Positions 1 through 9,957 of a DNA stretch of 64,000 bases are shown one piece after another. Below the pieces are notes generated by a model, which was given only the letters and a program-made list of their open reading frames with translations, had not been told where the DNA came from and made no database searches. Origin of the DNA: Burkholderiaceae bacterium (GTDB lineage: Bacteria > Pseudomonadota > Gammaproteobacteria > Burkholderiales > Burkholderiaceae_D); NCBI GenBank assembly GCA_030157545.1, contig JAOAUN010000035.1:109956-173955 (forward strand), read 5' to 3'. A program made the translations under genes and the position numbers. The stretch's first letter is position 1. Each line of letters starts with the position of its first letter.

Positions 1-377
1 TCATTAAAATTCTTGATATCGCCGCCAGGCTCCAGCCCGATATATTGCTCACCTAACAGGCCCGACGTGAGTATCTTTGCAGAGCTGTCGCTCGGGAACT
101 GATATTCACCCTGCAGACGCAAAGTCACTAATGCCTGGAAATTCTTGTCATCAAAGCTGATGCGCTCTACCCGGCCGACGACCACGCCGGCGCTCTTGAC
201 TGGTGCGCGCGGCTTCAAGCCACCAATATTGTCAAAGCGCGCCATCAGCGTGTAGCTGGGCCCGAAAGAAAACGAACTCATATTGCCGGCTTTGAGCGCC
301 AGGAACATCAGCGCAATCGCACCCAGCAATACAAACAGGCCGACCCAACCATCCAGAGATTTACGTTGCATATCCAT
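1..377 (-). CDS. mlaD: MlaD, substrate-binding MCE protein (partial, C-terminus outside window)
   Basis: MlaD is the MCE-domain subunit of the Mla phospholipid transporter. It is anchored in the inner membrane and forms a periplasmic ring that receives lipid for the MlaFE ABC core. The visible part starts MDMQRKSLD and has one N-terminal membrane segment (about residues 10-27, VGLFVLLGAIALMFLAL). An MCE core follows with the family-like stretches KSAGVVVGRV and GLLGEQYIGLEPGG. The start ATG is at 375-377; a second in-frame ATG at 369-371 is possible. It lies 21 bp downstream of mlaE in the same direction, so it belongs to an mlaFED operon. The C-terminal part runs off the left edge. Confidence 0.9.
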   Translation of the reverse strand, partial: MDMQRKSLDGWVGLFVLLGAIALMFLALKAGNMSSFSFGPSYTLMARFDNIGGLKPRAPVKSAGVVVGRVERISFDDKNFQALVTLRLQGEYQFPSDSSAKILTSGLLGEQYIGLEPGGDIKNFN

Positions 378-398
378 TACCTCAATTCAGTCAGAGCA

Positions 399-1181
399 TC
401 ACTGGGCAAACATCAGTGCAGTCAGCAGGAAATCCAGCCACAGCACCATCAGCGAACCCGTCACCACCGTACGCGTCGTCGCCCGCGCGACACCTTCCGG
501 TGTCGGCGCCGCGCGATAGCCTTGATACAGCGCGATGAAAGTCACCGCAATGCCGAAGACAAAGCTCTTGACGACACCATTGAACACATCTTTCCAGACG
601 TCGACGCCGTCCTGCATCTGCGACCAGAACGCGCCTTCATCCACGCCTATGAGTTTGACGCCGACGATATAACCGCCAAGTACGCCGACCGCAGAAAAAA
701 TGGCAGCCAGTACCGGCATTGCAATGACACCAGCCCAGAAGCGTGGCGCCAATACTCGCTGCAAGGGATCAACAGCCATCATTTCCATTGCGGCCAATTG
801 CTCGCCCGCTTTCATCAGGCCAATCTCGGCTGTCAGCGACGTTCCGGCACGACCGGCAAACAAGAGCGCTGTTACTACGGGTCCCAGCTCGCGCGTGAGT
901 GACAGCGCGACCAGCAAGCCCAACGCCTGCTCGGAGCCATATTTGTTGAGCGTGTAATAGCCTTGCAGGCCGAGCACGAATCCGACAAACAGCCCTGAGA
1001 CGGCAATGATGACCAGAGAATAATTGCCAATGAAATGCACTTGGTCCGTAATCAGCCGTGGCCTGCGCCACAAGCCTTTAGAGCCTGCCATCAACGCAAA
1101 AAACGTGCGTGTTGCCAGACCAAGGTCACCGAGCATGACACGCACGCTCTTCCCGACAGTGGCCAGCATGGAATCGATCAT
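399..1181 (-). CDS. mlaE: MlaE, ABC transporter permease for phospholipid
   Basis: This is the inner-membrane permease of the Mla system, which moves phospholipids between the inner and outer membranes to keep outer-leaflet asymmetry. It has 260 residues, the usual length for the MlaE/YrbE family, with several hydrophobic segments. The family motif RELGPVVTALLFAGRAGTS starts near residue 97, followed by AEIG. Its ATG overlaps the stop of mlaF by 4 bp (ATGA), which indicates translational coupling. mlaD follows directly. The family assignment is firm; the direction of lipid movement is known only from other species. Confidence 0.95.
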   Translation of the reverse strand: MIDSMLATVGKSVRVMLGDLGLATRTFFALMAGSKGLWRRPRLITDQVHFIGNYSLVIIAVSGLFVGFVLGLQGYYTLNKYGSEQALGLLVALSLTRELGPVVTALLFAGRAGTSLTAEIGLMKAGEQLAAMEMMAVDPLQRVLAPRFWAGVIAMPVLAAIFSAVGVLGGYIVGVKLIGVDEGAFWSQMQDGVDVWKDVFNGVVKSFVFGIAVTFIALYQGYRAAPTPEGVARATTRTVVTGSLMVLWLDFLLTALMFAQ

Positions 1182-1981
1182 GTGCGCTCCTGCAGACCAA
1201 GCTGCTCGGCCAGTGAGCGGCCCGGATAATGGAAGGGCACCGGTCCCTCTGCCTCAGCGTGCACGAACTGTTTCACATACGGATCATCCGAGGTCATCAT
1301 TTGCTGCGGCGTGCCGTGTGCAACGATACGACCCTGCGACAAAAAATAAACGTAGTCGGCAATCAGAAATGATTCTTTGACATCATGCGACACCAGTATC
1401 GACGTCGAACCCAGCGCATCATTGAGCTTGCGGATCAGATTGGCGGTGACGCCCATCGAGATCGGATCGAGCCCCGCAAACGGTTCGTCATACATGACCA
1501 GTTGCGGATCGAGCGCCACCGCACGCGCGAGCGCCACGCGGCGTGCCATGCCCCCGGAAATTTCGGCCGGCTTCAAAGCAGCGGCATTCGACAAACCCAC
1601 TGCATGCAGCTTCATCAGCACCAGATCGTGGATCATCGACTCCGGAAGACGAGTATGTTCACGCAAAGGGAAAGCGACATTCTCAAATACGGTTAAATCC
1701 GTAAACAGCGCGCCATGCTGGAACAGCATGCCCATCTTGCGACGCATCAGATAGAGTTCGCGCAAAGCCATCGTGCCGACTTCTTTGCCATTGACTTGCA
1801 CGCTGCCGCGCTGCGCGCGCAACTGCCCGCCTATTAGTCGCAAGACGGTCGTTTTACCGGAGCCCGATCCGCCCATAACGGCGATTACTTTCCCGCGCGG
1901 GAAATCCATGGTGAGTCCGGACAGCAGCGGTCGATCGTTGTAACCGAATTGAAGGTCGCGGATTTCGACGAGATTGGACAC
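1178..1981 (-). CDS. mlaF: MlaF, ABC transporter ATPase for phospholipid
   Basis: This is the cytoplasmic ATPase that powers MlaE. In its 267 residues, Walker A is GGSGSGKT at 37-44, the signature is ISGGM at 141-145, and Walker B is LVMYDEP at 161-167, followed by an H-loop in LVSHD. The start codon is GTG (1979-1981, complement of cac), giving MSNLVEIRDL, with only a weak Shine-Dalgarno sequence. It is the first gene of mlaFED and overlaps mlaE by 4 bp. A sigma-70-like promoter can be drawn at 2016-2044. Confidence 0.95.
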   Translation of the reverse strand: MSNLVEIRDLQFGYNDRPLLSGLTMDFPRGKVIAVMGGSGSGKTTVLRLIGGQLRAQRGSVQVNGKEVGTMALRELYLMRRKMGMLFQHGALFTDLTVFENVAFPLREHTRLPESMIHDLVLMKLHAVGLSNAAALKPAEISGGMARRVALARAVALDPQLVMYDEPFAGLDPISMGVTANLIRKLNDALGSTSILVSHDVKESFLIADYVYFLSQGRIVAHGTPQQMMTSDDPYVKQFVHAEAEGPVPFHYPGRSLAEQLGLQERT

Positions 1982-2015
1982 TATGGAAATTTGTTATGAC
2001 AGAGGTAATGATTGT

Positions 2016-2044
2016 AATGTAAATCAGTATCGCACTTTTGTGAA
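2016..2044 (-). promoter_or_regulatory. Probable sigma-70 promoter of mlaFED
   Basis: On the minus strand a -35 box TTCACA (2044-2039, 5 of 6 consensus) is followed after exactly 17 bp by a -10 box TACATT (2021-2016, 4 of 6). The start would fall near 2009, leaving a leader of about 28 nt before the GTG of mlaF. This is read by eye only. Confidence 0.45.
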
Positions 2045-2301
2045 AAATGCCGTGCCGCACAAAAAAGGATGGGTATTTTAATAAACTATAACCCTTCGTA
2101 CTCGGGCTTTTAAGTTTGCGGCCAACAGAGTTTCATTTTCGGATGGCTATGCTCAAGCGGGGAGCAAGTATTAGCCATTAGCTAGTTACCATCAAATGTG
2201 GACGGAAAGACAGTCCCACAGGCCATAGACTTGAATCGCGCCACTTTCGAAGCATGCGCGATGTTGACGGACGGGACCGCGAATTCTGGCCTGCTCAGAT
2301 T

Positions 2302-2333
2302 AAAAAAGCCCGGGATTTTCCCGGGCCCTTTTC
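2302..2333 (-). terminator. Intrinsic terminator of gltBD
   Basis: There is a perfect 7-bp GC stem (gcccggg 2308-2314 / cccgggc 2320-2326) with a 5-base loop. On the minus strand a run of six T (2307-2302) follows. It lies about 20 bp beyond the gltD stop. The cctttt on the other side could let it work weakly in the plus direction too. Confidence 0.8.
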
Positions 2334-2353
2334 ATTCAACGCATGCAGTTCGC

Positions 2354-3817
2354 TTAACGCGGCAGTACCGATTCACCCATCAGGAATTCATCGACTGCGC
2401 GTGCGCACTGGCGACCTTCGCGAATAGCCCATACCACCAGCGATTGACCGCGACGCATATCGCCGGCCGCAAAGACTTTCTCTTGCGACGTGTGATAGCA
2501 GCCTTCACCATCGGTCGTGGCTTTGGCATTGCCGCGCGCATCTTTGTCGATGCCGAATGCATCCAGTATGGACGCCACCGGCGCCGTGAAGCCCATCGCC
2601 AGCAAGACCAGATCCGCTTTCATTTCGAATTCGGAACCCGGCACTTCGGTCATCTTGCCGTCTTTCCATTCCAGGCGGGCAGCGATCAGTTTTTCTACCT
2701 TGCCATTTTTGCCTTCGAGACGCTTGGTGGCTACGGCCCAATCGCGTTCGCAGCCTTCTTCATGCGATGACGAAGTGCGCAGCTTGGTCGGCCAGTACGG
2801 CCACACCAGCGGTTTGTTTTCCGTTTCAGGCGGCTGCGGCAGCAATTCGAACTGTGCAACCGAAGCAGCGCCATGACGGTTGGACGTACCTACGCAGTCG
2901 GAGCCCGTATCACCACCACCGATGACGACGACGTGCTTGCCGCTTGCCATCAATTGCGCCTTGAGCTTGTCGCCGGCATTGACCTTGTTTTGCCAGGGCA
3001 GGAATTCCATGGCGAAGTGCACGCCTTCGAGCTCGCGGCCCGGCACCGGCAAGTCACGCGGCATCTCGGCGCCACCGGCGATGATGACGGCGTCGAATTC
3101 TTTTTTCAGCTGATCGGGCGAGATGGTTTCTTTCGCCACGTTCATGATGTGGTCAGGGAAGTCCTTGCCGACCAAAACGCCGGTGCGGAAAATCACGCCC
3201 TCTGCTTTCATCTGCTCAACACGACGGTCAATGTGCGATTTTTCCATCTTGAAGTCGGGAATGCCATAACGCAGCAAGCCACCGACGCGATCATTTTTTT
3301 CGAACACGGTCACATCATGACCGACGCGCACGAGTTGCTGCGCGGCCGCCATGCCGGCCGGGCCAGAACCAACGACAGCAATTTTCTTGCCGGTCTTGAC
3401 GGTGGCTGGCAGTGGCACGACCCAGTTGTTTTCCCAGCCTTTGTCGATGATGAAATGCTCGATCGATTTAATCCCGACCGCATCATCATTGATGCCCAGC
3501 GTGCACGCCGCTTCGCAAGGTGCGGGGCAGATACGACCGGTGAACTCGGGGAAATTATTTGTCGAGTGCAGGTTGTCCAGCGCCTCTTTGTAATTGCCGT
3601 TGTAAACAAGATCATTCCAGTCAGGGATGATGTTGTTGACCGGGCAGCCGTTATTACAGAACGGTATGCCGCAATCCATGCAGCGGGCGCCCTGGATCTT
3701 GGCTTCAGCGTCTGTCAAATGTAGCGTGAATTCCTTGTAGTGCTTGGCGCGCGTTTGCGGCGCTTCGCTTGCTTCCTGCAAGCGATGGAATTCCATAAAG
3801 CCAGTTATTTTTCCCAT
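2354..3817 (-). CDS. gltD: Glutamate synthase (NADPH) small subunit
   Basis: GltD takes electrons from NADPH through FAD and two [4Fe-4S] clusters to GltB, for conversion of 2-oxoglutarate plus glutamine to two glutamates. It has 487 residues, slightly longer than the E. coli protein. The N-terminal cluster cysteines are visible at C46, C49, C54 and C58, and a second set at C97, C101 and C105. The FAD-binding motif is [13 protein letters not shown] (about 146-158). A second GxGxx[12 protein letters not shown], marks the NADPH domain. It starts 20 bp after the gltB stop, so gltBD is one operon, closed by the terminator at 2302-2333. Confidence 0.96.
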   Translation of the reverse strand: MGKITGFMEFHRLQEASEAPQTRAKHYKEFTLHLTDAEAKIQGARCMDCGIPFCNNGCPVNNIIPDWNDLVYNGNYKEALDNLHSTNNFPEFTGRICPAPCEAACTLGINDDAVGIKSIEHFIIDKGWENNWVVPLPATVKTGKKIAVVGSGPAGMAAAQQLVRVGHDVTVFEKNDRVGGLLRYGIPDFKMEKSHIDRRVEQMKAEGVIFRTGVLVGKDFPDHIMNVAKETISPDQLKKEFDAVIIAGGAEMPRDLPVPGRELEGVHFAMEFLPWQNKVNAGDKLKAQLMASGKHVVVIGGGDTGSDCVGTSNRHGAASVAQFELLPQPPETENKPLVWPYWPTKLRTSSSHEEGCERDWAVATKRLEGKNGKVEKLIAARLEWKDGKMTEVPGSEFEMKADLVLLAMGFTAPVASILDAFGIDKDARGNAKATTDGEGCYHTSQEKVFAAGDMRRGQSLVVWAIREGRQCARAVDEFLMGESVLPR

Positions 3818-3837
3818 TTTTTTCTCACATTATTTGT

Positions 3838-6800
3838 TCAGGCTACGACTGTTTCTTTGGCTTTGGCGCTCTTGGCTGCATACATTTCGCCCAGCGCCCG
3901 CTTGTACTCGGTCGGGAAGACTTTGACGAATTTGCTGCGCGCAGCAGACCAGTCATCCAGCAATGCACGTGCACGTGTACTGCCGGTGTACTTGAAATGA
4001 CGCTCGATGAGGTTTTTCAAGATCGCCTCATCGGTCTGCGCATCACCATTGCGCGTCAGGCTATGCCAGCTGGCGCGATCGATCTTGGCTTCCTGCTCGG
4101 CCACGGTCAATACCGGCTCCATCGTCACCATCGACATATTGCACTTCTGCGCAAAGCTGCCGTCTTCGTCATACACATAAGCGATACCGCCCGACATACC
4201 GGCGGCGAAGTTGCGGCCGGTCTGGCCCAACACGACGACGGTGCCGCCAGTCATGTATTCGCAACCATGGTCGCCGCTGCCTTCAACAACGGTGATGGCA
4301 CCGGAGTTACGGACTGCGAAACGCTCGCCGGCTACGCCATTGAAATAGGCTTCGCCTGCAATCGCGCCGTACAGTACGGTGTTGCCGATGATGATGTTGT
4401 CGACAGCACGTCCACGGAACTCCGTATTCGGACGCACGATGATGCGGCCACCCGACAAACCTTTGCCGACGTAGTCATTACCTTCACCGACCAGATCGAG
4501 CGTGACGCCATGCGCGAGGAACGCGCCACATGACTGACCTGCGGTGCCTTGCAGCTGGATATGGATGGTGTCGTCAGGCAGGCCTTCATGGCCGTATTTT
4601 TTCGCGACTTCACCGGAGAGCATCGCACCAACGGTACGGTTGAGGTTTTTCACTGGCGAGATGAACGACACTTTCTCGCCGCGCTCAATGGCTGCCGCCG
4701 CTTGCGCGATCAGCTTGTGGTCAAGCGCTTTTTCCAGGCCGTGATCCTGGTCTGCAACGTGGTAAAGCGGCTCGGACGCCGGCACTTCTGGCTGATAGAA
4801 AATCTTGCTGAAGTCCAGGCCCTTGGCTTTCCAGTGACTGATGGCTTTGGATTTGTCGAGCAGATCAACGCGGCCGATCAGTTCGTCAAACGTGCGAATG
4901 CCCAGCTGGGCCATAATCTGGCGCGCTTCTTCAGCAACAAAGAAGAAGTAGTTGACCACGTACTCGGGCTTGCCCTGGAACTTGGCACGCAGCACCGGGT
5001 CTTGCGTAGCGACGCCGACCGGGCAGGTATTCAGATGGCACTTGCGCATCATGATGCAGCCTTCGACGACCAGCGGTGCAGTTGCAAAACCGATTTCATC
5101 TGCACCCAGCAAAGCGGCGATAACGACGTCACGGCCTGTCTTGATTTGGCCATCGGTCTGCACGCGAATGCGGCTGCGCAGGCGGTTCAGCACCAGCGTC
5201 TGCTGGGTCTCGGCCAGACCGAGTTCCCATGGCGAGCCAGCATGCTTGACCGACGACAGTGGCGACGCGCCGGTGCCGCCGTCATGGCCGGCGATAACAA
5301 CGTGGTCGGCCTTGGCTTTGGCGACACCGGCAGCGACTGTGCCGACACCCACTTCAGAGACCAGCTTGACCGAGATAGAGGCTGTCGGGTTGACGTTTTT
5401 CAGATCATGAATCAGCTGCGCCAGATCTTCGATCGAGTAAATATCGTGATGCGGCGGCGGTGAAATCAGGCCAACGCCCGGCACCGAGAAACGCAGCTTG
5501 GCGATGTACTCGGAGACTTTATGGCCGGGTAACTGACCACCTTCGCCGGGCTTCGCGCCCTGCGCCATCTTGATCTGTATCTGTTCAGCCGAGGTCAGGT
5601 ATTCGGTGGTGACACCAAAACGGCCTGACGCGACTTGCTTGATTTTCGAGCGCAACGAATCGCCTGCCAGCAATGGCATGTCGACTTCAACGCGCTCTTC
5701 GCCAATGATGGAGGCCAGCGTATCGCCCTGCTTGATTGGTATGCCGCGCAATTCATTGCGATAGCGGTTTTCATCTTCGCCGCCTTCACCGGTATTCGAC
5801 TTGCCGCCGATACGGTTCATGGCAATAGCCAGGGTGGCGTGTGCTTCGGTCGAGATCGAACCGAGCGACATGGCGCCGGTGGCAAAGCGCTTGACGATTT
5901 CTTTGGCGGATTCCACTTCATCCAGCGGGATCGCTTTGGACGGCTCGATTTTGAATTCGAACAGACCACGCAGCGTCATGTGACGCTTCGACTGATCATT
6001 GATGATCTGCGCGTATTCTTTATAGGTGCTGAAGTTGTTGGAGCGTGTCGAGTGTTGCAACTTGGCGATGGCGTCCGGCGTCCACATGTGGTCTTCGCCG
6101 CGCACGCGGAATGCATATTCGCCACCAGCGTCGAGCGCATTAACCAGCACCGGGTCATTGCTGAAGGCCAGCTTGTGCAGCCGCAGCGCTTCTTCGGCAA
6201 CTTCAAATACGCCTATGCCTTCGACGTTGGAAGCGGTGCCCTTGAAATATTTGTCGGTTAGCGATTTGTTCAGGCCAATGGCTTCGAAAATCTGCGCGCC
6301 GCAATACGACATATAGGTCGAAATACCCATCTTCGACATCACTTTCATCAAGCCTTTACCGATGGCCTTCTGGAAGTTGTAGATGGTTTTTTCAGGCGAC
6401 AGATCACCCGGCAAGCCCTTTGCCATATCTGCCAGCGTATCCATCGCGAGGTATGGATGGATTGCTTCGGCTCCGTAACCTGCCAGCAGCGCGAAGTGAT
6501 GCGTCTCGCGAGCCGAGCCGGTCTCGACGACCAGACCGGCTGAAGTGCGCAGACCCTTGCTGACCAGATGCTGATGGATTGCCGAGGTTGCCAGCAGCGC
6601 AGGAATTGCGATGTTGTCCGCGTCGACCATGCGGTCTGAAATGATCAGGATGTTGTGACCGGACTTGACTGCATCGACTGCCTGCGCGCACAGCGAAGCC
6701 AGACGCGCTTCGACGCCTTCCTTGCCCCATGCCAGCGGATAGCAGATGTCGAGTTCATGCGAACGGAACTTGCCGCCGGTGTGCTCGCTGATATGGCGCA

Positions 6801-8523
6801 GCCGCGTGATGTCCTTGTAGTCAAGGATAGGCTGGGCAACTTCAAGCCGCATTGGCGGGTTGATGTTGTTGGTGTCGAGCAGATTCGGCTTCGGCCCGAT
6901 GAAGGACACCAGCGACATCACCATCGCTTCGCGAATCGGATCAATCGGCGGGTTGGTCACTTGTGCAAACAACTGCTTGAAATAATTGTAGAGCGTCTTG
7001 TTCTTGTTGGACATGACAGCCAGCGGCGAGTCATTGCCCATTGAACCGGTCGGCTCTTCGCCTTGCACAGCCATTGGAGACATCAGGAATTTCAAGTCTT
7101 CCTGCGTATAACCAAACGCTTGCTGGCGATCGAGCAGGCTTGCTTTCGGCGTTGTAACTTCGGCCTCTCGCTGCATGTCGCTGAGCTTGATACGAACGGA
7201 TTCAATCCACTGCTTGTAGGGCTTGGCGTTGGCGAAGGTGTCCTTGAGTTCTTTGTCGTCGATGATGCGACCAGCCTCCAGATCAATCAGGAACATTTTT
7301 CCCGGCTGCAGGCGCCATTTGTTGATGATCTTTGATTCCGGAATCGGCAGCACGCCGGATTCGGAAGCCATCACGACCAGGTCATCATCGGTCACGATAT
7401 AGCGTGCAGGGCGCAAGCCGTTGCGATCAAGCGTGCCGCCGATATGACGGCCATCGGTAAATGCCATAGCGGCCGGGCCATCCCATGGCTCCATCATTGC
7501 GGCATGGTACTCATAGAAGGCGCGACGATTGTCATCCATCGTCGTATGGTTTTCCCAGGCTTCCGGAATCATCATCATCATGGCTTGCGCGATCGGATAG
7601 CCAGCCATCACCAACAGTTCGAGTGCATTGTCGAAGCTGGCGGTATCGGACTGACCTTCATAAATCAGCGGGAATAATTTTTTCAAATCATCGCCCAGCA
7701 CTGCCGATTGCATTACGCCTTCGCGCGCGCGCATCCAGTTGAAGTTGCCCTTGACGGTGTTGATCTCGCCATTGTGCGCGAGCAAACGGTAAGGGTGCGC
7801 CAGCGGCCATTCCGGGAAGGTATTAGTCGAGAATCGCTGGTGCACCAGCGCCAGCGCCGACACGCATGACGGGTCTTGCAAGTCTTTGTAGTAAACACCG
7901 ACCTGATCAGCCAGCAGCAGGCCTTTATAGACAACCGTGCGGGCCGACATTGACGGCACGAAAAATTCTTTGCCGTGCAACAGGTTCAGGGCCTGAATCG
8001 CATGGCCCGATGATTTGCGGATCACATACAGTTTGCGCTCCAACGCGTCAGTCACCATGATGTCCTGACCGCGGCCAATGAAGATCTGACGAATCACCGG
8101 CTCTTTTTCGCGCACTGTCGGCGACATCGGCATGTCGATATTAACCGGCACATTCCGCCAGCCGAGCACAACCTGACCTTCGGCATGAACGGCACGCTCG
8201 ATTTCCTGCTCACAGGCGATACGTGATGCGTTTTCTTTTGGCAGAAACACCATACCCACGCCGTACTCACCTGGCGGCGGGAGTGCAACACCCTGCTTTG
8301 CCATTTCGACGCGGTAGTACTGGTCAGGAATCTGGATCAGGATGCCAGCGCCATCGCCCATCAAGGCATCGGCACCGACTGCGCCGCGATGGTCGAGGTT
8401 TTTGAGAATCAGTAAGCCTTGTTCGACGATCGAATGGCTTTTCTGGCCTTTAATGTGGGCGATAAAACCAACGCCGCAGGCGTCGTGTTCGTTGGATGGA
8501 TCATATAAACCTTGCGCGTGCAT
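3838..8523 (-). CDS. gltB: Glutamate synthase (NADPH) large subunit
   Basis: GltB is the glutamine-amidotransferase and synthase subunit of ammonia assimilation (GOGAT). The start at 8523 gives 1561 residues and places the nucleophilic cysteine at C16 ([10 protein letters not shown]), leaving a short propeptide of the kind that is cleaved in this family. A GGAG sequence lies at proper distance upstream. A longer frame from 8586 begins with TTG inside the likely -35 box and is rejected. Domains in order are class II amidotransferase, central domain, FMN/[3Fe-4S] synthase domain (cluster cysteines in [12 protein letters not shown]) and C-terminal beta-helix with repeated G-rich stretches. gltD follows. 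Confidence 0.96.
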   Translation of the reverse strand: MHAQGLYDPSNEHDACGVGFIAHIKGQKSHSIVEQGLLILKNLDHRGAVGADALMGDGAGILIQIPDQYYRVEMAKQGVALPPPGEYGVGMVFLPKENASRIACEQEIERAVHAEGQVVLGWRNVPVNIDMPMSPTVREKEPVIRQIFIGRGQDIMVTDALERKLYVIRKSSGHAIQALNLLHGKEFFVPSMSARTVVYKGLLLADQVGVYYKDLQDPSCVSALALVHQRFSTNTFPEWPLAHPYRLLAHNGEINTVKGNFNWMRAREGVMQSAVLGDDLKKLFPLIYEGQSDTASFDNALELLVMAGYPIAQAMMMMIPEAWENHTTMDDNRRAFYEYHAAMMEPWDGPAAMAFTDGRHIGGTLDRNGLRPARYIVTDDDLVVMASESGVLPIPESKIINKWRLQPGKMFLIDLEAGRIIDDKELKDTFANAKPYKQWIESVRIKLSDMQREAEVTTPKASLLDRQQAFGYTQEDLKFLMSPMAVQGEEPTGSMGNDSPLAVMSNKNKTLYNYFKQLFAQVTNPPIDPIREAMVMSLVSFIGPKPNLLDTNNINPPMRLEVAQPILDYKDITRLRHISEHTGGKFRSHELDICYPLAWGKEGVEARLASLCAQAVDAVKSGHNILIISDRMVDADNIAIPALLATSAIHQHLVSKGLRTSAGLVVETGSARETHHFALLAGYGAEAIHPYLAMDTLADMAKGLPGDLSPEKTIYNFQKAIGKGLMKVMSKMGISTYMSYCGAQIFEAIGLNKSLTDKYFKGTASNVEGIGVFEVAEEALRLHKLAFSNDPVLVNALDAGGEYAFRVRGEDHMWTPDAIAKLQHSTRSNNFSTYKEYAQIINDQSKRHMTLRGLFEFKIEPSKAIPLDEVESAKEIVKRFATGAMSLGSISTEAHATLAIAMNRIGGKSNTGEGGEDENRYRNELRGIPIKQGDTLASIIGEERVEVDMPLLAGDSLRSKIKQVASGRFGVTTEYLTSAEQIQIKMAQGAKPGEGGQLPGHKVSEYIAKLRFSVPGVGLISPPPHHDIYSIEDLAQLIHDLKNVNPTASISVKLVSEVGVGTVAAGVAKAKADHVVIAGHDGGTGASPLSSVKHAGSPWELGLAETQQTLVLNRLRSRIRVQTDGQIKTGRDVVIAALLGADEIGFATAPLVVEGCIMMRKCHLNTCPVGVATQDPVLRAKFQGKPEYVVNYFFFVAEEARQIMAQLGIRTFDELIGRVDLLDKSKAISHWKAKGLDFSKIFYQPEVPASEPLYHVADQDHGLEKALDHKLIAQAAAAIERGEKVSFISPVKNLNRTVGAMLSGEVAKKYGHEGLPDDTIHIQLQGTAGQSCGAFLAHGVTLDLVGEGNDYVGKGLSGGRIIVRPNTEFRGRAVDNIIIGNTVLYGAIAGEAYFNGVAGERFAVRNSGAITVVEGSGDHGCEYMTGGTVVVLGQTGRNFAAGMSGGIAYVYDEDGSFAQKCNMSMVTMEPVLTVAEQEAKIDRASWHSLTRNGDAQTDEAILKNLIERHFKYTGSTRARALLDDWSAARSKFVKVFPTEYKRALGEMYAAKSAKAKETVVA

Positions 8524-8557
8524 CACATTCTCCGCTGCCGTATTGATTGAACGGTAA

Positions 8558-8586
8558 AGGATAGTGCAATGCAATACAGACTTCAA
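8558..8586 (-). promoter_or_regulatory. Probable sigma-70 promoter of gltBD
   Basis: On the minus strand TTGAAG (8586-8581) and TATCCT (8563-8558) are separated by 17 bp, with the gltB ATG at 8523. A copy of tggggtcag lies about 10 bp upstream of the -35 box. The RAYT locus therefore abuts this promoter. Confidence 0.45.
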
Positions 8587-8596
8587 CTAAAAAAAA

Positions 8597-8658
8597 TGGG
8601 GTCAGCATCAATTTAAATTAACCACCAAGATAGTGCAAATTTAATTGGGGTCAGATTA
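8597..8658. repeat. Paired ggggtcag elements beside the RAYT gene
   Basis: The 9-mer tggggtcag occurs at 8597-8605 and 8646-8654, each with AT-rich aattt/aaatt sequence next to it. Both copies lie in the 165 bp between the RAYT stop and gltB. The stretch cag(c)atcaattt at 8603-8614 also has a near copy at 9404-9414, upstream of the RAYT start. These may mark the ends of the transposase-associated element. From memory, such GGGGTCAG motifs often accompany this transposase group. Confidence 0.4.
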
Positions 8659-8688
8659 GTGTTGGTGCGGCTTTTTCACCATTTCGAT

Positions 8689-9393
8689 TCAAGCGCCATT
8701 TCCGTCATCAGGCAATTTGGGGGGGCGTCCACGCTTGGCTGGCTGTAAGCGCCGCGCGGTCTGCTTTTCGAGTTGCCGCTTAAAGGATTCCGAACCCAGC
8801 GCCCAGCCCTTCCATGTGGCCAACTCGATGGCTTGCACTTGCCGCGCATCCGGCGGCGACTCAGATAAAAGCTGATAAGCGGCTTCGCGATCGAAGGGCG
8901 TATTCCCCAATGCCCAATAGCCGGGGTGGTCTGTAATTAAGACATCTTTAGTGGTACCGATGTGGTGAGCATGGCTGGACCATCGATAGGCAGCCAATAC
9001 CTCGACCAGTCCGGCGGCAAGCGGCTGATGCTCGATCAGCCGGGAGCAGGACAGAAAATAGGTCGCTTCCAGCACAGTGGCGCGGAAGCGCCCTTCCCAC
9101 AGACTGCCGAAGCGCGCATATTTGGCATTGAAATACGGCACATAATGACGCCCCACTGCCTGCATCATCTTCCCCAAAGCCAGCTCGTTAGGCGGAGTAG
9201 CCAGCAATTGCAACCTGTTTGGCAGCAGCACATAGGCGTGCAATGCCACGCCAGCCTGCAGCGCGGCTGCGCGCAACCACTGCAGGAATGCTTGGTAGTC
9301 GGCCTCCTCGCGGAACACCAACTGGTCATTATTACCGCGTGCAATGATGTGATGAAGCTGGTCGGGAATTACCAGCCGCGGAAGGCGCGCCAT
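8689..9393 (-). CDS. REP-associated tyrosine transposase (RAYT/Y1-type), catalytic residues degenerate
   Basis: This 234-residue protein aligns by eye with Y1-transposase (IS200-like) RAYT proteins: MARLPRLVIP..HHIIARGNN, then HAYVLLPN, GSLWEGRFRATV and WALGNTPF. RAYTs nick single-stranded REP hairpins in other bacteria. Family members carry the HUH metal motif as NHxHLL. Here the codons read N-R-L-Q-L-L, so H60 is replaced by R and H62 by Q. The usual RYIELNP is RLIEHQP, with a leucine at the Tyr position (119). The frame is still open over its whole length. It lies between the ssb terminator and the gltB promoter. It is probably inactive as a nuclease or repurposed. Confidence 0.75.
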   Translation of the reverse strand: MARLPRLVIPDQLHHIIARGNNDQLVFREEADYQAFLQWLRAAALQAGVALHAYVLLPNRLQLLATPPNELALGKMMQAVGRHYVPYFNAKYARFGSLWEGRFRATVLEATYFLSCSRLIEHQPLAAGLVEVLAAYRWSSHAHHIGTTKDVLITDHPGYWALGNTPFDREAAYQLLSESPPDARQVQAIELATWKGWALGSESFKRQLEKQTARRLQPAKRGRPPKLPDDGNGA

Positions 9394-9415
9394 AGCTCAG
9401 GTCCAGATCAATTTC

Positions 9416-9446
9416 AAAAAAAAAGCCCCACGAAAGCGTGAGGCTC
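9416..9446 (-). terminator. Intrinsic terminator of ssb
   Basis: A 9-bp stem with one mismatch (agccccacg / cgtgaggct) and loop aaag is followed on the minus strand by about nine T. It lies about 17 bp after the ssb stop and separates ssb from the RAYT gene. Confidence 0.8.
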
Positions 9447-9462
9447 TTGGTCTGCATGACGA

Positions 9463-9945
9463 TCAGAACGGAATATCGTCATCTTCCATATTCGACATGC
9501 TCGGCGCCTGCTTGGCTGGCGCACGCGCAGGTGCTGCCGCTGGTGCACGCGCCGGGCTGGCAGGGGCGCTGCCGTAACCGCCGTCATCCATAGGCGCGCC
9601 GCCCATACCCTGACGGCTACCGAGCATTTGCATTGAATCTGCAATGATCTCAGTGGTGTATTTTTCCACACCGTCTTTGTCTGTCCACTTGCGGGTGCGC
9701 AGCTTGCCTTCGATATAGACTTGCGAACCTTTTTTCAGGTATTGGCCAGCAATCTCGGCCAACTTGCCGAAGAACGCAATGCGGTGCCATTCGGTTGCTT
9801 CTTTTTGTTCGCCCGTTGCTTTGTCTTTCCACTTGTCAGTGGTAGCTACAGCGATATTGGTCATTGCATCGCCGCTGGGCATGTAACGCGTTTCCGGATC
9901 GCGTCCGAGGTTGCCGACGACAATGACTTTGTTGACCGATGCCAT
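9463..9945 (-). CDS. ssb: Single-stranded DNA-binding protein
   Basis: SSB coats single-stranded DNA in replication, recombination and repair and recruits partner proteins by its tail. In 160 residues there is an OB fold (about 1-108, starting [18 protein letters not shown]). A flexible Gly/Ala/Pro-rich linker follows, then the conserved acidic tip DDDIPF that binds partners. The gene is 12 bp downstream of the MFS gene and close to divergent uvrA, a neighbourhood I recall as common in Burkholderiales. A strong terminator follows. Confidence 0.97.
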   Translation of the reverse strand: MASVNKVIVVGNLGRDPETRYMPSGDAMTNIAVATTDKWKDKATGEQKEATEWHRIAFFGKLAEIAGQYLKKGSQVYIEGKLRTRKWTDKDGVEKYTTEIIADSMQMLGSRQGMGGAPMDDGGYGSAPASPARAPAAAPARAPAKQAPSMSNMEDDDIPF

Positions 9946-9957
9946 ACTTTTCTCCTA

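Larger units (their letters stand above)
1982..2353. other. Non-coding stretch between mlaF and gltD
   Basis: These 372 bp lie between two minus-strand units. They hold the gltD terminator (2302-2333) and a likely mla promoter (2016-2044). I see no convincing gene, tRNA or repeat in the remaining stretch (about 2050-2300). The plus-strand frame that opens at 2198 runs into the antisense of gltD and is a shadow. Confidence 0.6.

Noticed and set aside
2873..3724. 283-codon plus-strand open frame inside gltD
   Set aside because: It lies fully antisense to the well-supported gltD, has no recognisable domain and no ribosome site.
8524..8586. 21-codon N-terminal extension of gltB
   Set aside because: It begins with TTG in the predicted -35 box and would bury the cysteine nucleophile at residue 37; the ATG at 8523 has a good ribosome site.
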